Shown piece by piece: positions 36,657 to 47,215 of a DNA stretch of 64,000 nucleotides. The DNA lies in contig JAWPGT010000015.1 in NCBI GenBank assembly GCA_034638255.1, positions 310,001 through 374,000 of the forward strand. The letters run 5' to 3'. The translations under genes were made by a program, and so were the position numbers. A model generated the notes under the pieces. The model was given only the letters and a program-made list of their open reading frames with translations, searched no databases and had not been told where the DNA came from. The stretch is from Coprinus comatus. Its lineage: Eukaryota > Basidiomycota > Agaricomycetes > Agaricales > Agaricaceae. Position 1 is the stretch's first letter. Every line of letters starts with the position of its first letter.

Positions 36657-37406
36657 TTTTCTGGTGTGATTGGTGTATTTTGTAAAAACAAAACTGTTGT
36701 TGTTTTTATTGTTTTTTTATTATTATTTTTATTCACCCATTTTTTGTACTTTCTTTTCGATTTTGATTTCATGTTCCTCTCTGTGTTTCGATTTATGGTG
36801 TATAATGATGTCTATATGAATTCTACTGGATACATTCTGCTGGATACATTTGTTGTAGACCTTTCATCGATTGAATTTTCAGTTGAGCCCATTGAGACGA
36901 GCCCATATAATCGACCCAGGTAAAATATATATATCATTCTCTCTCTCTTGGCATGTTTCATGTGCACTATACTATATATGCTGAAATTTTGCGAGAGCCG
37001 TTTGGCACTAGAATCTTGAGCTATTGCTCCAGTTTGCTCTAGGTAGAAAGACTTTTTACACTAGTACACATGTTCTAGCTCGTATTATTTGTAAACGCCA
37101 AAGCCTTTATCACCGGAGTGCAGTACTTACAGAGTACTTATTTAAACTGAACTCGTGAAAACTCTGAGTGAAAAAAATTCAAGAGCTATGTAATATACGG
37201 TTAAGCGCTAACTTCTAAATATAATCACTAGACTTATTTGGTGTGTGATGAGATCCGAACACGTCAATAACACAACTTCGGGACCACTCCGGTCTTGTGC
37301 CACGACGACCAACACATCACTAGAACCAAACTGATCTCAAAGATAATGCTGTTTGACAATCTTACAAGCGCCCGATTCTCCTTCTGCTCTCCCATCACTC
37401 GTCCCC
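36657..37406. other. intergenic
   Basis: T-rich 3' flank followed by the promoter of the hydrolase gene. No gene seen. Confidence 0.4.
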
Positions 37407-38751
37407 ATGCCCAAGAAATTTAGTATTCAGCATGGCTTCTCTAGGGCCCTTAGTCTAGTGCTCCTCGGAGTCGCCTTTTCATACCTATTTATCGTTGTTC
37501 TTGTGATGACACCTATGGTACAAACATAGTGAGTTGTCAAATGATCAGAGTAAAAGGGTAATCCTGACATATTTCTAAAGTGTAACGTATGCACATCACA
37601 TTGATTTCTTTGGATACAACAAGTTTGACCATCCCGAGGACTATGGTCTGGCTCGTAAGTTCCCTATCAATGAAGCATGAGACCATCTCAACCAACCCCA
37701 CGTCATAGCTGGGAAGACAGTCAATTTGAAACTTCAAAGCGCAGACAACACTACTCTCGGCGCTTGGTTCATCTTTGCTGACTCCATTCATCGTCAACGT
37801 CCTCTGCCTTCTGAGCATCGTCCAACCCACTCGACAAATATATCTTCTGCACTCAAAAGAAAGCCTACTATCCTGTTCCTTCATGGTAACACAGGTACCC
37901 GCGCTCTTCCAATTCGTGTTAATGTGTACACCGGCTTAACTGCTCGGCTGGATGCCAACGTGTTTGCTGTCGATTATCGCGGCTTTGGTGACAGCGAGGG
38001 CCATCCAACTGTTGAGGGCGTGTCAATGGATGTCCGCGCTGCGTGGGACTACCTCATGTTACAGGGTGCCCAGCCTCAGGATGTCCTCATTGTAGGGCAC
38101 AGCTTAGGGACTGCGATTGCCAGTTTGCTCGCTGCTGATTTAGCACGGGACGGAATCGAACCTCGAGGGCTAGTCTTAATGTCACCATTCTCCTCGCTTC
38201 GAACCTTAATGGAAGAGTATTATCTCTTTGGCTTCATACCTCTCTTGAAACCGCTCACTTTGGTCCCATTAGCTCCACGTATGTTTTCTGATATTCTGTC
38301 TCTGATATCTGATTGGTCCTGAAAAGCAAAATATTTTTCCTTACATCCAGGTGTTCTGACGTGGTCGCTTAAACATAGATTTGATACCCTAACGCTGGTT
38401 CCATTCGTCCGGACATCGGTTCTCATAGCTCACGGAGAGAACGACTGGGATATTCCTCATACCCATTCATCCGCATTATTCAATGCTTTTGTTGATCCAC
38501 CGGGCCTGCCAGAACACCCTGTGTCTCGCCATGATTGGAACAATTTCAAAGTCCATAAGCACCTTCGAGAAGACCAGCGAGAGCCCCTAATTCGTACCAC
38601 TGATATCCCTGGATTTGGTACTTTGAACGAATTTACCGATCATAAGGGTGGGCGCAGAGTAGCAATGCTCAAGACCAACGCTGGTAAACATGATATTGGA
38701 CGACTAGAGGGAGTTCAAGATGTTATTGGAAGAATGTTTGGATTTTACTGA
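37407..38751 (+). CDS. ABHD12-like membrane-anchored alpha/beta hydrolase
   Basis: Four exons (37407-37528, 37581-37654, 37709-38278, 38351-38751) give 388 residues. An N-terminal hydrophobic segment (SLVLLGVAFSYLFIVVLVM, residues about 15-34) would anchor it in a membrane. The hydrolase core has all expected parts: FLHGNTGTR (oxyanion region), DYRGFGDSEGHPT, the nucleophile elbow VGHSLGTA, the acid in AHGENDWDIP, and the histidine in KHDIGRLEG near the C-terminus. Family members related to human ABHD12 hydrolyse lysophospholipids or monoacylglycerols at the ER membrane; the fungal substrate is not established. Splice phases are consistent and no frame break is present. Confidence 0.9.
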
Positions 38752-39435
38752 TTATTTGTGTTGCTGTTGTGATATACCTATACCTATACCTATACATGTG
38801 CATGTACTACATTATAATAATATCGTAAAGCTGTGGATCTTTGATATCTTTTGGAAGACGATCACGTAGAGAAATCAAAGAGTAAACTGAGATTATTGAT
38901 AACTTGAGCCAGAGACCACGTGGGAAGTTGTGATTATTGTGATCGGCTGTGTCCGGGGCTATTGTCCATTGCATCTTTCAGTTGTCGTCCTAACAATTAG
39001 GAGTGCCAATAACAGAATGCAGTTATTCCTTCAACAATAAAGCTTCTCTCAGCTGATTTGATGTACACAGGGATATGCTCTGCTCTACAAGATATATACC
39101 GATAAGCACATTGGATGCTCTGTCACCATTGCCATTACCCTCTACTCCGACGAAGTTAGGTCCTCTAGAGCTTCTAGTACCACTCTAAACCACTCAACTT
39201 CTAGTGGACTCCACGGCCCGAATACGCTTGACAGCTTGCTTTACTCGCCGTTAGTGCGATTTCTGTGGTTCTTCTCAAATCCCCAACTTTGACGGGGTTA
39301 CCGACCTCTTGATAAGCCTGACCTGTTACGCGGTAAAGGGTTTATTATAGGAACCTTTTCCACCTATCTTCCTTCATTCTAGTGTCTGTATCCTATCTTC
39401 CACGCATACCCAGACTTGATACTGCTACTATTACT
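38752..39435. other. intergenic
   Basis: A short CTATAC repeat (38777-38797) lies in the hydrolase 3' flank. The rest is the promoter of the next gene. No gene seen. Confidence 0.4.
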
Positions 39436-41017
39436 ATGGCAGCTCTTTATCCATCTACTGGCGCGGCTACCATTGTCTTCCCACCGCCACCCCCTACCAC
39501 TAATACCTTGACACCGACGCAACGAGCACACCTGCGGAAATCTACCAAGAAGCTTGCACATATTCTTGGTGCCACCCCTCAATTAATAGACACCGACATG
39601 ATTAGTATGCTGGGTATGTTATTCAACCCACCGACACCCTCTCGTGTCCCACCTTCACGTTCATTACATTCTCAAAAAAAACTGATTTTCCGTGTCTGCG
39701 TTAATAGGTCCCGTACATATTCAACTCCCTTCCGGAAGTAGAAGCGGCTCTATCTCTTCCCTCTCTTCGCGGCCCTCAACGGCGGATTCCTGTTCTTCAA
39801 GTCATTGGTCCTCATATTATCCCACTATTCCTTATTCAAGGGGCTCTTCTCCAGAACGCAAGTCCCTCTCGCGAAAAGCATCAGTACCCTCGTTGCGCTC
39901 CTCTAAACTTGCAAACCTTAAATCTTTCAATTACCAAATTCCCGTTTTTCAAATCCCAGCGTCTCCGACACCTTCATTCAGTTCTTTATCAACTACAAGC
40001 TCATCCCCTTCTTCCTCTCCAGCACTCTCTGATTGTTCTACATCTTTCAGTTCAAAGCGATCCCTTTCACGTTCAAACTCCGCTGTCGATTCTGATTCAA
40101 GTGATAATATGCATTTTACTCTACGCCCGGAGCGTTTTTCTACCTCTTCCATAACTTCAGCTTCCTCAAAGTCCTCTTCTGATGAATCTTCTTGCCAAAA
40201 TTCAAACCAAATGTCTTCCACTGCACGTCGACAAAAATTCAATAGGGTTAAAAAGATGCTTGGAGATGACGTTCCTATTCATCTCGTATTTCCGGAAGAC
40301 AAAGAAAACCACGACGAGAAGAAGTTGAAGTCCTTCACCAGATCGGGTCGTGTAGCATATAAAGTTGTTCGTCCTGCAACACCTCATCCTTCCGGTGTAT
40401 CAGGTTTCGATATTCCTTATTCTCAAAGGAATAATGGAAAGATAAGCTCGACTAGGGATTCTATGGGTATCTTATCACCTCATAGAGCACCAAAGAAATT
40501 GGAGAAAAAAGAGAAGAGGACGAAGAGGACGACGAGATCGATTCTTTCTTCTCCATTACCACCACTACCACCACTACCACCAACAGTGGATTCCGCTCCT
40601 ATCCCCATCCCAATTCCCGTGCCTATCCGTGAAGAACAAGGTCACCAGCCACTTTGCTCAATTGCTGAGAGTCCAGATGAACATGGTACTACTAATATTA
40701 GTGCCGAATTCGAAGATTCTGTAATTGATGGCTTAGCAGTGAATGTTGCTTTGATGGAATCTCGATTAGAGAACGGTATTGCTGGTAAGAGTTTTATAGT
40801 TGGTGATTTGGAAGGGGAGCAATCGGTTAATGTGGAATCTGAGCGGTGCACTGCTACCGAAGTTGGTGAGATGAGTGGTGCGATGAAGATTTGGAATCAG
40901 AGAAGAGGGTACAGCGGCTGGGATGTGACAATTAATAATATGGTGATTGAGAAGACGGAACAGGAAAGGAAAAGGTCTATGAGTTATCGAAAGCCACCTC
41001 CACCTATTGATTTTTGA
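39436..41017 (+). CDS. uncharacterised Ser/Pro-rich, mostly disordered protein
   Basis: Two exons, 39436-39613 and 39708-41017, give 495 residues. Near the N-terminus is a compact segment, TPTQRAHLRKSTKKLAHILGATPQLID, then a very Ser-rich region with SP/RS motifs (for example YSRGSSPERKSLSRKAS) that looks like a kinase target. A second ordered-looking piece is TARRQKFNRVKKMLGDDVP followed by HLVFPEDKEN. The C-terminus ends GYSGWDVTINNM ... KPPPPIDF. The RKSTKKLxxxLG and RRxKxxRLxxxLGExVP type motifs recur in many basidiomycete hypothetical proteins, so the gene is probably conserved, but I know no function. Confidence 0.75.
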
Positions 41018-41658
41018 AGTCTATAAAGTGACCACCAACCAGGCCTGGCGCTTTGATTCTTTTTGTTCTTATGTATCATTGTGTGCCTGGCGCAATTCTT
41101 TGTTTTAGGATTTTTGTTTGTTTTTTTATTAACTTAATTACTTAACTGGAAACTTTTTTTGTTCTTTTCAATCGTTATTGCATTACATAGAATATTTGCT
41201 GCTGGAGAATGTCGTCTATCATGCTGTTACTTCACATTTGTATATCAATATCTCAATGGATTTTATTACGCATTACGTCGATCTTTTCGGCAATGGCAGA
41301 AAAGTTGCTGTAAGTTGGAAAAAGTGTACAAATCGAAATAAAAAAACCTCATATTTTCAACATCTCAAAGCACATGTCAAGGTTATCTGGGTATATTTTT
41401 AGATCAGGCGGATATAATTAAACAACTGGTCTTTCCAACACCTTCGTAAATTTTGTGGCACAAACAAAGAGAGCCCAGACAAAAGACATGTGGAAGCTTG
41501 GACTCGCTGGTCTAGAACAAGGTATGGCGTGTCAAGGACAATGGTTGTGACAACTCAGACAATGTCCGTTAAATGTTTTTAAACCTCCAAGTTGGTTTAC
41601 AATCTCTCGTCCTCTCGTTCTCTCATTCCTTCCTGTTCTGCAGTGCTACTTTGCTACC
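41018..41658. other. intergenic
   Basis: 3' flank and F-box promoter; nothing else recognised. Confidence 0.4.
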
Positions 41659-43083
41659 ATGACCTCAACCACCGCTGACAAAATGCATCCAATTAACTCA
41701 GTTCCGCTGGAAGTTCTTACCCAATTTTTCGATCACGCAGTCGACTGCCAGCCAGTCGTCATGGTAAACAAACCCTCCAATAACTTAAACAACAATTCAC
41801 GAGTAGCCATATCCAACGTCTGTAAACGTTGGAGAGCTGTTATCAAAGACATGGCCTGGATATGGACGGATCTGGTTTTAAATCTAGACAACATGGAAGA
41901 CGATGAAACCGAGATTCAACGCATCTTGCAGCAGGTATCAAGTTATGTAAAGTTGTCCAAAGCTCGCAACTTCTCCTTCACGGCAAATGGTACCAGCACT
42001 CTGGATGTCCAGGTTATAATCAAAGCTTTGGTTCATATCATGGGGAACGAGCCTTCCGCCAAGCGCTTACAGTCTTTAAAGATCGAATGCCCGATAGATA
42101 CCCTCAACACCGAGTTTGGACGTTGGGAGATCGAGAACGTGGCCTCCAGTATTCACCTCCGAGCAAGAACACTTCCACAGTTGAAGGAGCTGGAAATACT
42201 ATGGGGATCTAAGGATGCCGCCACTCATCTTTCTTTCCCATACACCAGGGCAGATTGGGGAAACTGCTCATTCCTTTCTCTCTTTAACAACCCCGTCACA
42301 GTGACTCCTGGACAAATTGAAACTGTTACTCTTGACAGTCTCTTACCTGTTTATGACATGCCAACATGGATCAACGTCAAGCAGCTCAAGATCAAGAACA
42401 TCTTTTCTTTATACGCATTTGTTGATCACCTTCCTATTCTCTCCTCGTTGACAAAACTCGAGGAATTAGAGTTTTCCTTCTATGAAAATTCCCCAGAATT
42501 TTTTGGGGGTGATGATCTACCAGAAGTGTCTGACGAATTCCTTAATTATCGTACTAGGCCCTCACTACCCAAACTCCGAAAGCTCGAGATCACCACCTCA
42601 CATTACGACGAACCGTTAGGCCTAGAAATTCCAGAAGATTACGATGATACCGGCCCCCTCGATATAGAATATGTCCTAGACATGCTTCCTCTGGCACCTG
42701 AATTTGAATATGGCTGTATAAACATTCCTTATCGGGAAAGGCACCATTATGCATCAGTCGGCCTAGCGAACATGGAGGCCGTTTGTGATTTATTGGACCA
42801 CTACGCTGACTTGTCAAAGCAGATGCTTGTCTCTTATCTTCCGTGCTTTTCGAGGGTCATAGATGGGCGGTTGATTGCTATTGGTGGATATGGTGATGAG
42901 ACCTCGAGGTTGCTTGATACTCTCGAGAATAACCCAGATCCCCAAGACTATTACATCGACATTTTCAGGGCTGAAGCGATGGGGAGCGAACCGGGCTCAG
43001 AAAGTGAGGATGAGGACAGTGGTGAAGAAGAGGATGTCCGCGAATCGTCAATCCAGTCAGGCAATGAGGAGAAATTGATTTAA
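41659..43083 (+). CDS. F-box protein, intronless, acidic tail
   Basis: Single exon, 474 residues. F-box at residues about 12-75: INSVPLEVLTQFFDHAVD, spacer, VCKRWRAVIKDMAWIWTDL. The body is leucine-rich and related to the 4962/32027 group (LEELEFSFYENSPEFF against LEALELSFIQRSPEHF) but clearly more distant. The last 35 residues are Glu/Asp/Ser-rich. It probably links an unknown substrate to an SCF ubiquitin ligase. No frame break. A fragment of a related gene lies only 260 bp downstream. Confidence 0.85.
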   Translation: MTSTTADKMHPINSVPLEVLTQFFDHAVDCQPVVMVNKPSNNLNNNSRVAISNVCKRWRAVIKDMAWIWTDLVLNLDNMEDDETEIQRILQQVSSYVKLSKARNFSFTANGTSTLDVQVIIKALVHIMGNEPSAKRLQSLKIECPIDTLNTEFGRWEIENVASSIHLRARTLPQLKELEILWGSKDAATHLSFPYTRADWGNCSFLSLFNNPVTVTPGQIETVTLDSLLPVYDMPTWINVKQLKIKNIFSLYAFVDHLPILSSLTKLEELEFSFYENSPEFFGGDDLPEVSDEFLNYRTRPSLPKLRKLEITTSHYDEPLGLEIPEDYDDTGPLDIEYVLDMLPLAPEFEYGCINIPYRERHHYASVGLANMEAVCDLLDHYADLSKQMLVSYLPCFSRVIDGRLIAIGGYGDETSRLLDTLENNPDPQDYYIDIFRAEAMGSEPGSESEDEDSGEEEDVRESSIQSGNEEKLI

Positions 43084-43344
43084 ACTTGTCGAAAGTTAAA
43101 GTACTTAAGTAGGCTTAGTTGGTAAACCCTTTTTATGTAATGAATAATTTACGTAATAATAGATTGATCCCATTTTCAAGAATTTTTTAGGCCCTGGGAC
43201 GCAATTACATAGGCCTCAGGATGCACTAGAACTTCGTTCGTTCGCAGAAAATATAGTACAAAAGCTCCTAGTACACAACCGTGCGTCTAGTTGATATCTG
43301 GTAAGTTGTATGCTATTATTGTATATTCGTATTTATTTGTGACT

Positions 43345-43539
43345 AAAAGACTCGAAGTTCAGGAATTAGAGCTTCCCTGGGGTTGTAACCGTCCTGCTAC
43401 ACATCTTTTATTCACATTTGACATGGCATGGCTACTTGCTCCCTTCACAGGACGTTTTGAAAATATCCCATTTCTTCAAAACCCTACTCTTGACAATCTT
43501 CGACCTCTTAATAGCTTGAAATCGGATGGGACTCGATAA
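43345..43539 (+). pseudogene. F-box gene fragment (leucine-rich part only)
   Basis: Reads EVQELELPWGCNRPATHLLF then MAWLLAPFTGRFENIPFLQN and LDNLRPLNSLKS, matching the middle of the F-box paralogue at 33252 (EELQLLWGCNNPLTHILF, LNSPFTQLFQ, LDSLRPLKDF). No F-box precedes it and a stop follows. It is a truncated relic. Confidence 0.75.
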
Positions 43540-43828
43540 CAACTCTCAAAAAATCTTTAACATCTATTCATCAAAGTTGACGTTCAAGTATTGAGGCTAT
43601 TCTGGGTCAGAGTTCAAACTTTCAGTTAGAAACTAACCTGACTTCAGTCTTCATCGACCCATCTCGGTTCTCCATATCGCCAACTCCAACTTCTCCTGCT
43701 CCTAATTCAACGCATTGTGCTTGTAATTCTTGTTCATGTTCGACGAAAGGGGAACATCCATCACCCATCTGGTAATAAGATCCTAGATTTACAAAAAGAT
43801 AATGTCAATGTAAATATTGTAGAATATT

Positions 43829-45777
43829 TCAAGTGGATATATGATGTACCAACGCCGCCTCTGGTTGATCGTACGGTACCATATGTCTACATAATAAATT
43901 CAAATGTCAGTGAGTTGTCTATATGGGATACCCTAGTTTAGATTCTTACCCAGCATTGTACACGGTGACATAAGTAACGTTGCCTGCAGTAATACCACCA
44001 CCCCCAGCACTGCGAACGTCACCTACAGTAAGACCCGTTTCAAGGGATACCCATGGTACGGCCTTAGTCAATTGATATTCTTGTGTGAACTTTGTCTCTA
44101 ACTGTTCCACCCAACGTTGGTTTCCCTAAAAGTTATGTAGTAAGATAAAGACCTTAGACAAAGTAGAGTGAGTGGTCTTACAATGAAATTACACATCATA
44201 TCTAATACACAAACAATCAGTTCAATTAGAACAATCATAATTTAGGAACCAATCATACCAGCATTCCCAGCATAGACAAGTAACCTAATACCATCGTTAA
44301 TAAGGTCAGGGAGTAAGCTTGCAGCATTATGCATCCCATCACCATTCATTGTAAACGCCTGATTGACCTCCAAACTATAAGACTTAAATGTTCGTTCAGG
44401 GTTCACACCTATTGAGGCCTTGTTATTTGGATCATTCATCCAAATATCAATCCAACTCATTTCCTTATAGCAAAGTGGGCCATCGCCATCTTCTTTGCGA
44501 TCACATTTTTTTCGGACGTCATAAGGATTGAGTTCGGTTTCTAAGTTAAGAATCGTAAGTAAGCATTGTGGCGTGTTTAGGACAGAAAGGTACGTACGTG
44601 TGAGAGGACCCATGAGTTGCGTGTCGCAGTACAGAGTGGCCGGTACACAAGCAAACCTGTCATTGAACTGATAACAAGATTTAATCAATCGTTGACATGT
44701 GGATGCTTTCGACCTCAATGCTTGACACTGCGCACTTTGGGGGTTATCGTATATCGGGAATGGACCTTCACAAACATAGTCAGGTATCGAGGCCATTTGA
44801 CATATGGGTCGGTAAGGCCATTAGCAAGAACAACAGAAGCCAAGTTAATATGCTTGAATCCAGGAATGGGTGTAACCGACAGATGTTTGTTATTGTCATA
44901 GATGACTCTAGCAATATTAGGCGCGTAGATTCCACCATAACTTTCAGCAGCAACATGGAATGGTTGGGTAGAGTATTGAGGGAAACGGTTAAGAAAAGTT
45001 GAAGGAAAGCGTGAACATCTTTTCCGGCGACTGGGCTTGAGTTTACCGTGGTACCATTATCAGCATAGGAATAGCCGACATTCACTGGTTGATCAAGGAA
45101 AATGATGTTCGCATGGAATTCCAACTGTATGGGTTGTTGTTGTGTTTTTCCCTGCATTGGCAATATTACAAGGCCCAAGTTCAAATAGCATACCAGTAAA
45201 TGAGCTGCCGCCTGGACCGCCGTTAAGCCATAGAATTAGAGGAGCATCCTTTGGTGCGGTCCTAGACTCGAAAAACCTAAAAGAAAAACGGTAAGACACA
45301 AATAAGAATATGATATGTGTGTATTTATCACGAACCAGAAGAACAAATGCTTATCTTGTGCAATGTCAAGGTAGCCAGAATATTGTTGCACGGAAGGGTC
45401 GCATAGCTCTGGTTCAGTGAATCTCAATTGATAATCATTGAGAACTGGAAGAGACACCATTCATCTAGAAAGAAGATTAGTATAAAACATTAACTTCCTT
45501 ACGTATTTAGAAAACTTACACAACAAGTTATCCTGTTTAATGTATTCCTTTCCCGCATGAATCCATTTTTGTAGATTGACTTTCCTTTGAGAATAATTTT
45601 CTTTCCATCATCTAAGTAATCTATTACAGATTGCTTTTGTGTTCCCGCGGATTTGTAACTGTTCCATAGGGGAGTTTGAACCATAACGATTTGGCCATCA
45701 TCCGAGTCATATGGCGCCGCCGAGCTTAAAGTATAGAGAGTAAAGAGTAAGGTAGTATATGATGCCTGTAGCTTCAT
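43829..45777 (-). pseudogene. serine carboxypeptidase (peptidase S10) with several one-base frame breaks
   Basis: A secreted or vacuolar serine carboxypeptidase in identity. It starts with a signal peptide (ATG 45777). Family marks in order: [52 protein letters not shown], the catalytic serine in [11 protein letters not shown] (44931-44945), NPYDVRKKCD, the aspartate in YAGNADMMCN (across an intron near 44250) and the histidine in NAGHMVPYDQPEAAL (near 43880). So the whole catalytic triad is present. Yet five places need one extra base to stay in frame: about 45566-45570 (A5), 45460 (AA), 45132-45149, 45115 and 44996-45003. Introns include 45519-45466, 45338-45286 and the GTACGT-TTAG pair near 44600-44541. 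Either it is freshly dead or the assembly lost bases at short runs. It is divergent to the Kre9-like gene, 267 bp apart. Confidence 0.85.
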
Positions 45778-46044
45778 GGGTTGTTGGAGCGTTGTTTTTC
45801 TCAAGTTGACTGCTGCGCAAAAAAACCCTGTGAACCATGCGCATTGCGCCTCTCGGTGTGCACCTCTAATCAGCCTCCAATCAGCCCTGTGGCTCAAGCA
45901 ATCATAACACGTGCTCTCATGCCCAAGTTTAGTTTGTGCAGAGCAACGTGTGAAACATCTCCTTCCTTCTTGAACACGGACATATTTCTATCTTCATTAT
46001 ACCGCCGGTCGGTTACTACTCTATACTAAACTTGCAGGAAAAAA

Positions 46045-46939
46045 ATGCTATTCTCTAGGCGACTCTATTTGATCCTAGGCGGTCTAAACAGTCTATGTGG
46101 AGTTCTTTGTGCTCTATATCCTACACAACCTTATAGCAAGACGGTCTTCGCTTCTGGTCGCTATGAATCTATTGTTTGGATCGATGATGGAAAATACCCG
46201 CGCATACAAGACTTGGGAAACTTGAGTATTGACTCTATAATGCTCGCGGTGTATGTCTTAGGTCTCAGAAGGAGTTCTATACCGTGATAAACAGGAAGAG
46301 TGTTAATATTCTCACGTCTTGTTCTTTTCCCATTTTTAGGGATTTATCGCTACATTGGCGCGATTCGTACAGCCTCATTGGTACGGAATACAAGTCCAAA
46401 TACCCGGAGATCTCAGAAACGACGGGTCATAGTAAGTATAGAGTCGGATATGATCCGTAAATACCATTTTTGATCTTCATTTCTTTACCAAGTTATCTAC
46501 GCTTCAATGGGCAAGGCCTTCGAGAGGGTGTATTCACAGCTTACTTTACCATTCGTGAGGATGGGGATAACCACCAAAGCCCTTCATGGGGGGTGGCGTC
46601 CGAACCAGTATGGAATTCACTTATAACAACATCCACCTCCGTTGGGACTACCCAGTGAAATCACTCTTGAACATGGATCAGTCAACATCATTATCAAGCA
46701 TTTCTGATTCTATGTCACCGTCTTCATCGATATTGACAACTTCGACATTCTGTTCAACGTTGACGCGGACTCTTCTTCCGACATCAACTGTGACTGCTAG
46801 TCCTTTAGATCGAGGTTCCCCCGGTCGTATCTCAAGTAAAGCTCTTGCGTTCTCACGTACTGGAGGTATGGACCGAGACAAATTCAAGCTTGTTTTTATC
46901 GTATGGCCTGCTCTTATCGGTATATCCATGGCTTTTTGA
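46045..46939 (+). CDS. Kre9/KNH-domain cell-wall protein, probably GPI-anchored
   Basis: Exons 46045-46248, 46340-46431, 46493-46554 and 46656-46939 give 213 residues. After a signal peptide (to about residue 24) comes the YPTQPYSKTVFASGRYESI segment, then IVWIDDG and IDSIMLAGFIATLARFVQP, the pattern of the Kre9/KNH N-terminal domain (Ser-Thr-rich GPI-anchored family of basidiomycetes) linked to beta-1,6-glucan assembly. With the fourth exon the protein gains a Ser/Thr-rich tail and a hydrophobic end (KLVFIVWPALIGISMAF) typical of GPI signals. If the 101-nt intron 46555-46655 is kept, the frame instead continues to a stop at 46658 and yields a 153-residue soluble form. I prefer the spliced form because family members usually have the tail. 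Confidence 0.75.
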
Positions 46940-47215
46940 TTTGACGGTTGTGTCGCACCCGGGGTCAAGTAACTGCGGTCGCAAAAAAGCAACTTGGCTA
47001 GAAGAGAATACTTGATTTTAAAATTCTACTAATAATAATCCTACTCCACTGCTCATCATGTACCAATAAATCCTGTTTTTTGTCCACAATCATCATCTGT
47101 AAGCCAGTTTGTCAGAACTCAGTCAAAAGGCGCGGGAAGTTTTTCCGGAACACGTGATCTACCCGTCACCCCGGGATTTAGCTAAGCTCTGCAACTCATT
47201 CTTCCTTTACACACC

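Noticed and set aside
45781..46029. Short frame between the carboxypeptidase and the Kre9-like gene
   Set aside because: It covers a compact divergent promoter and has no coding features.
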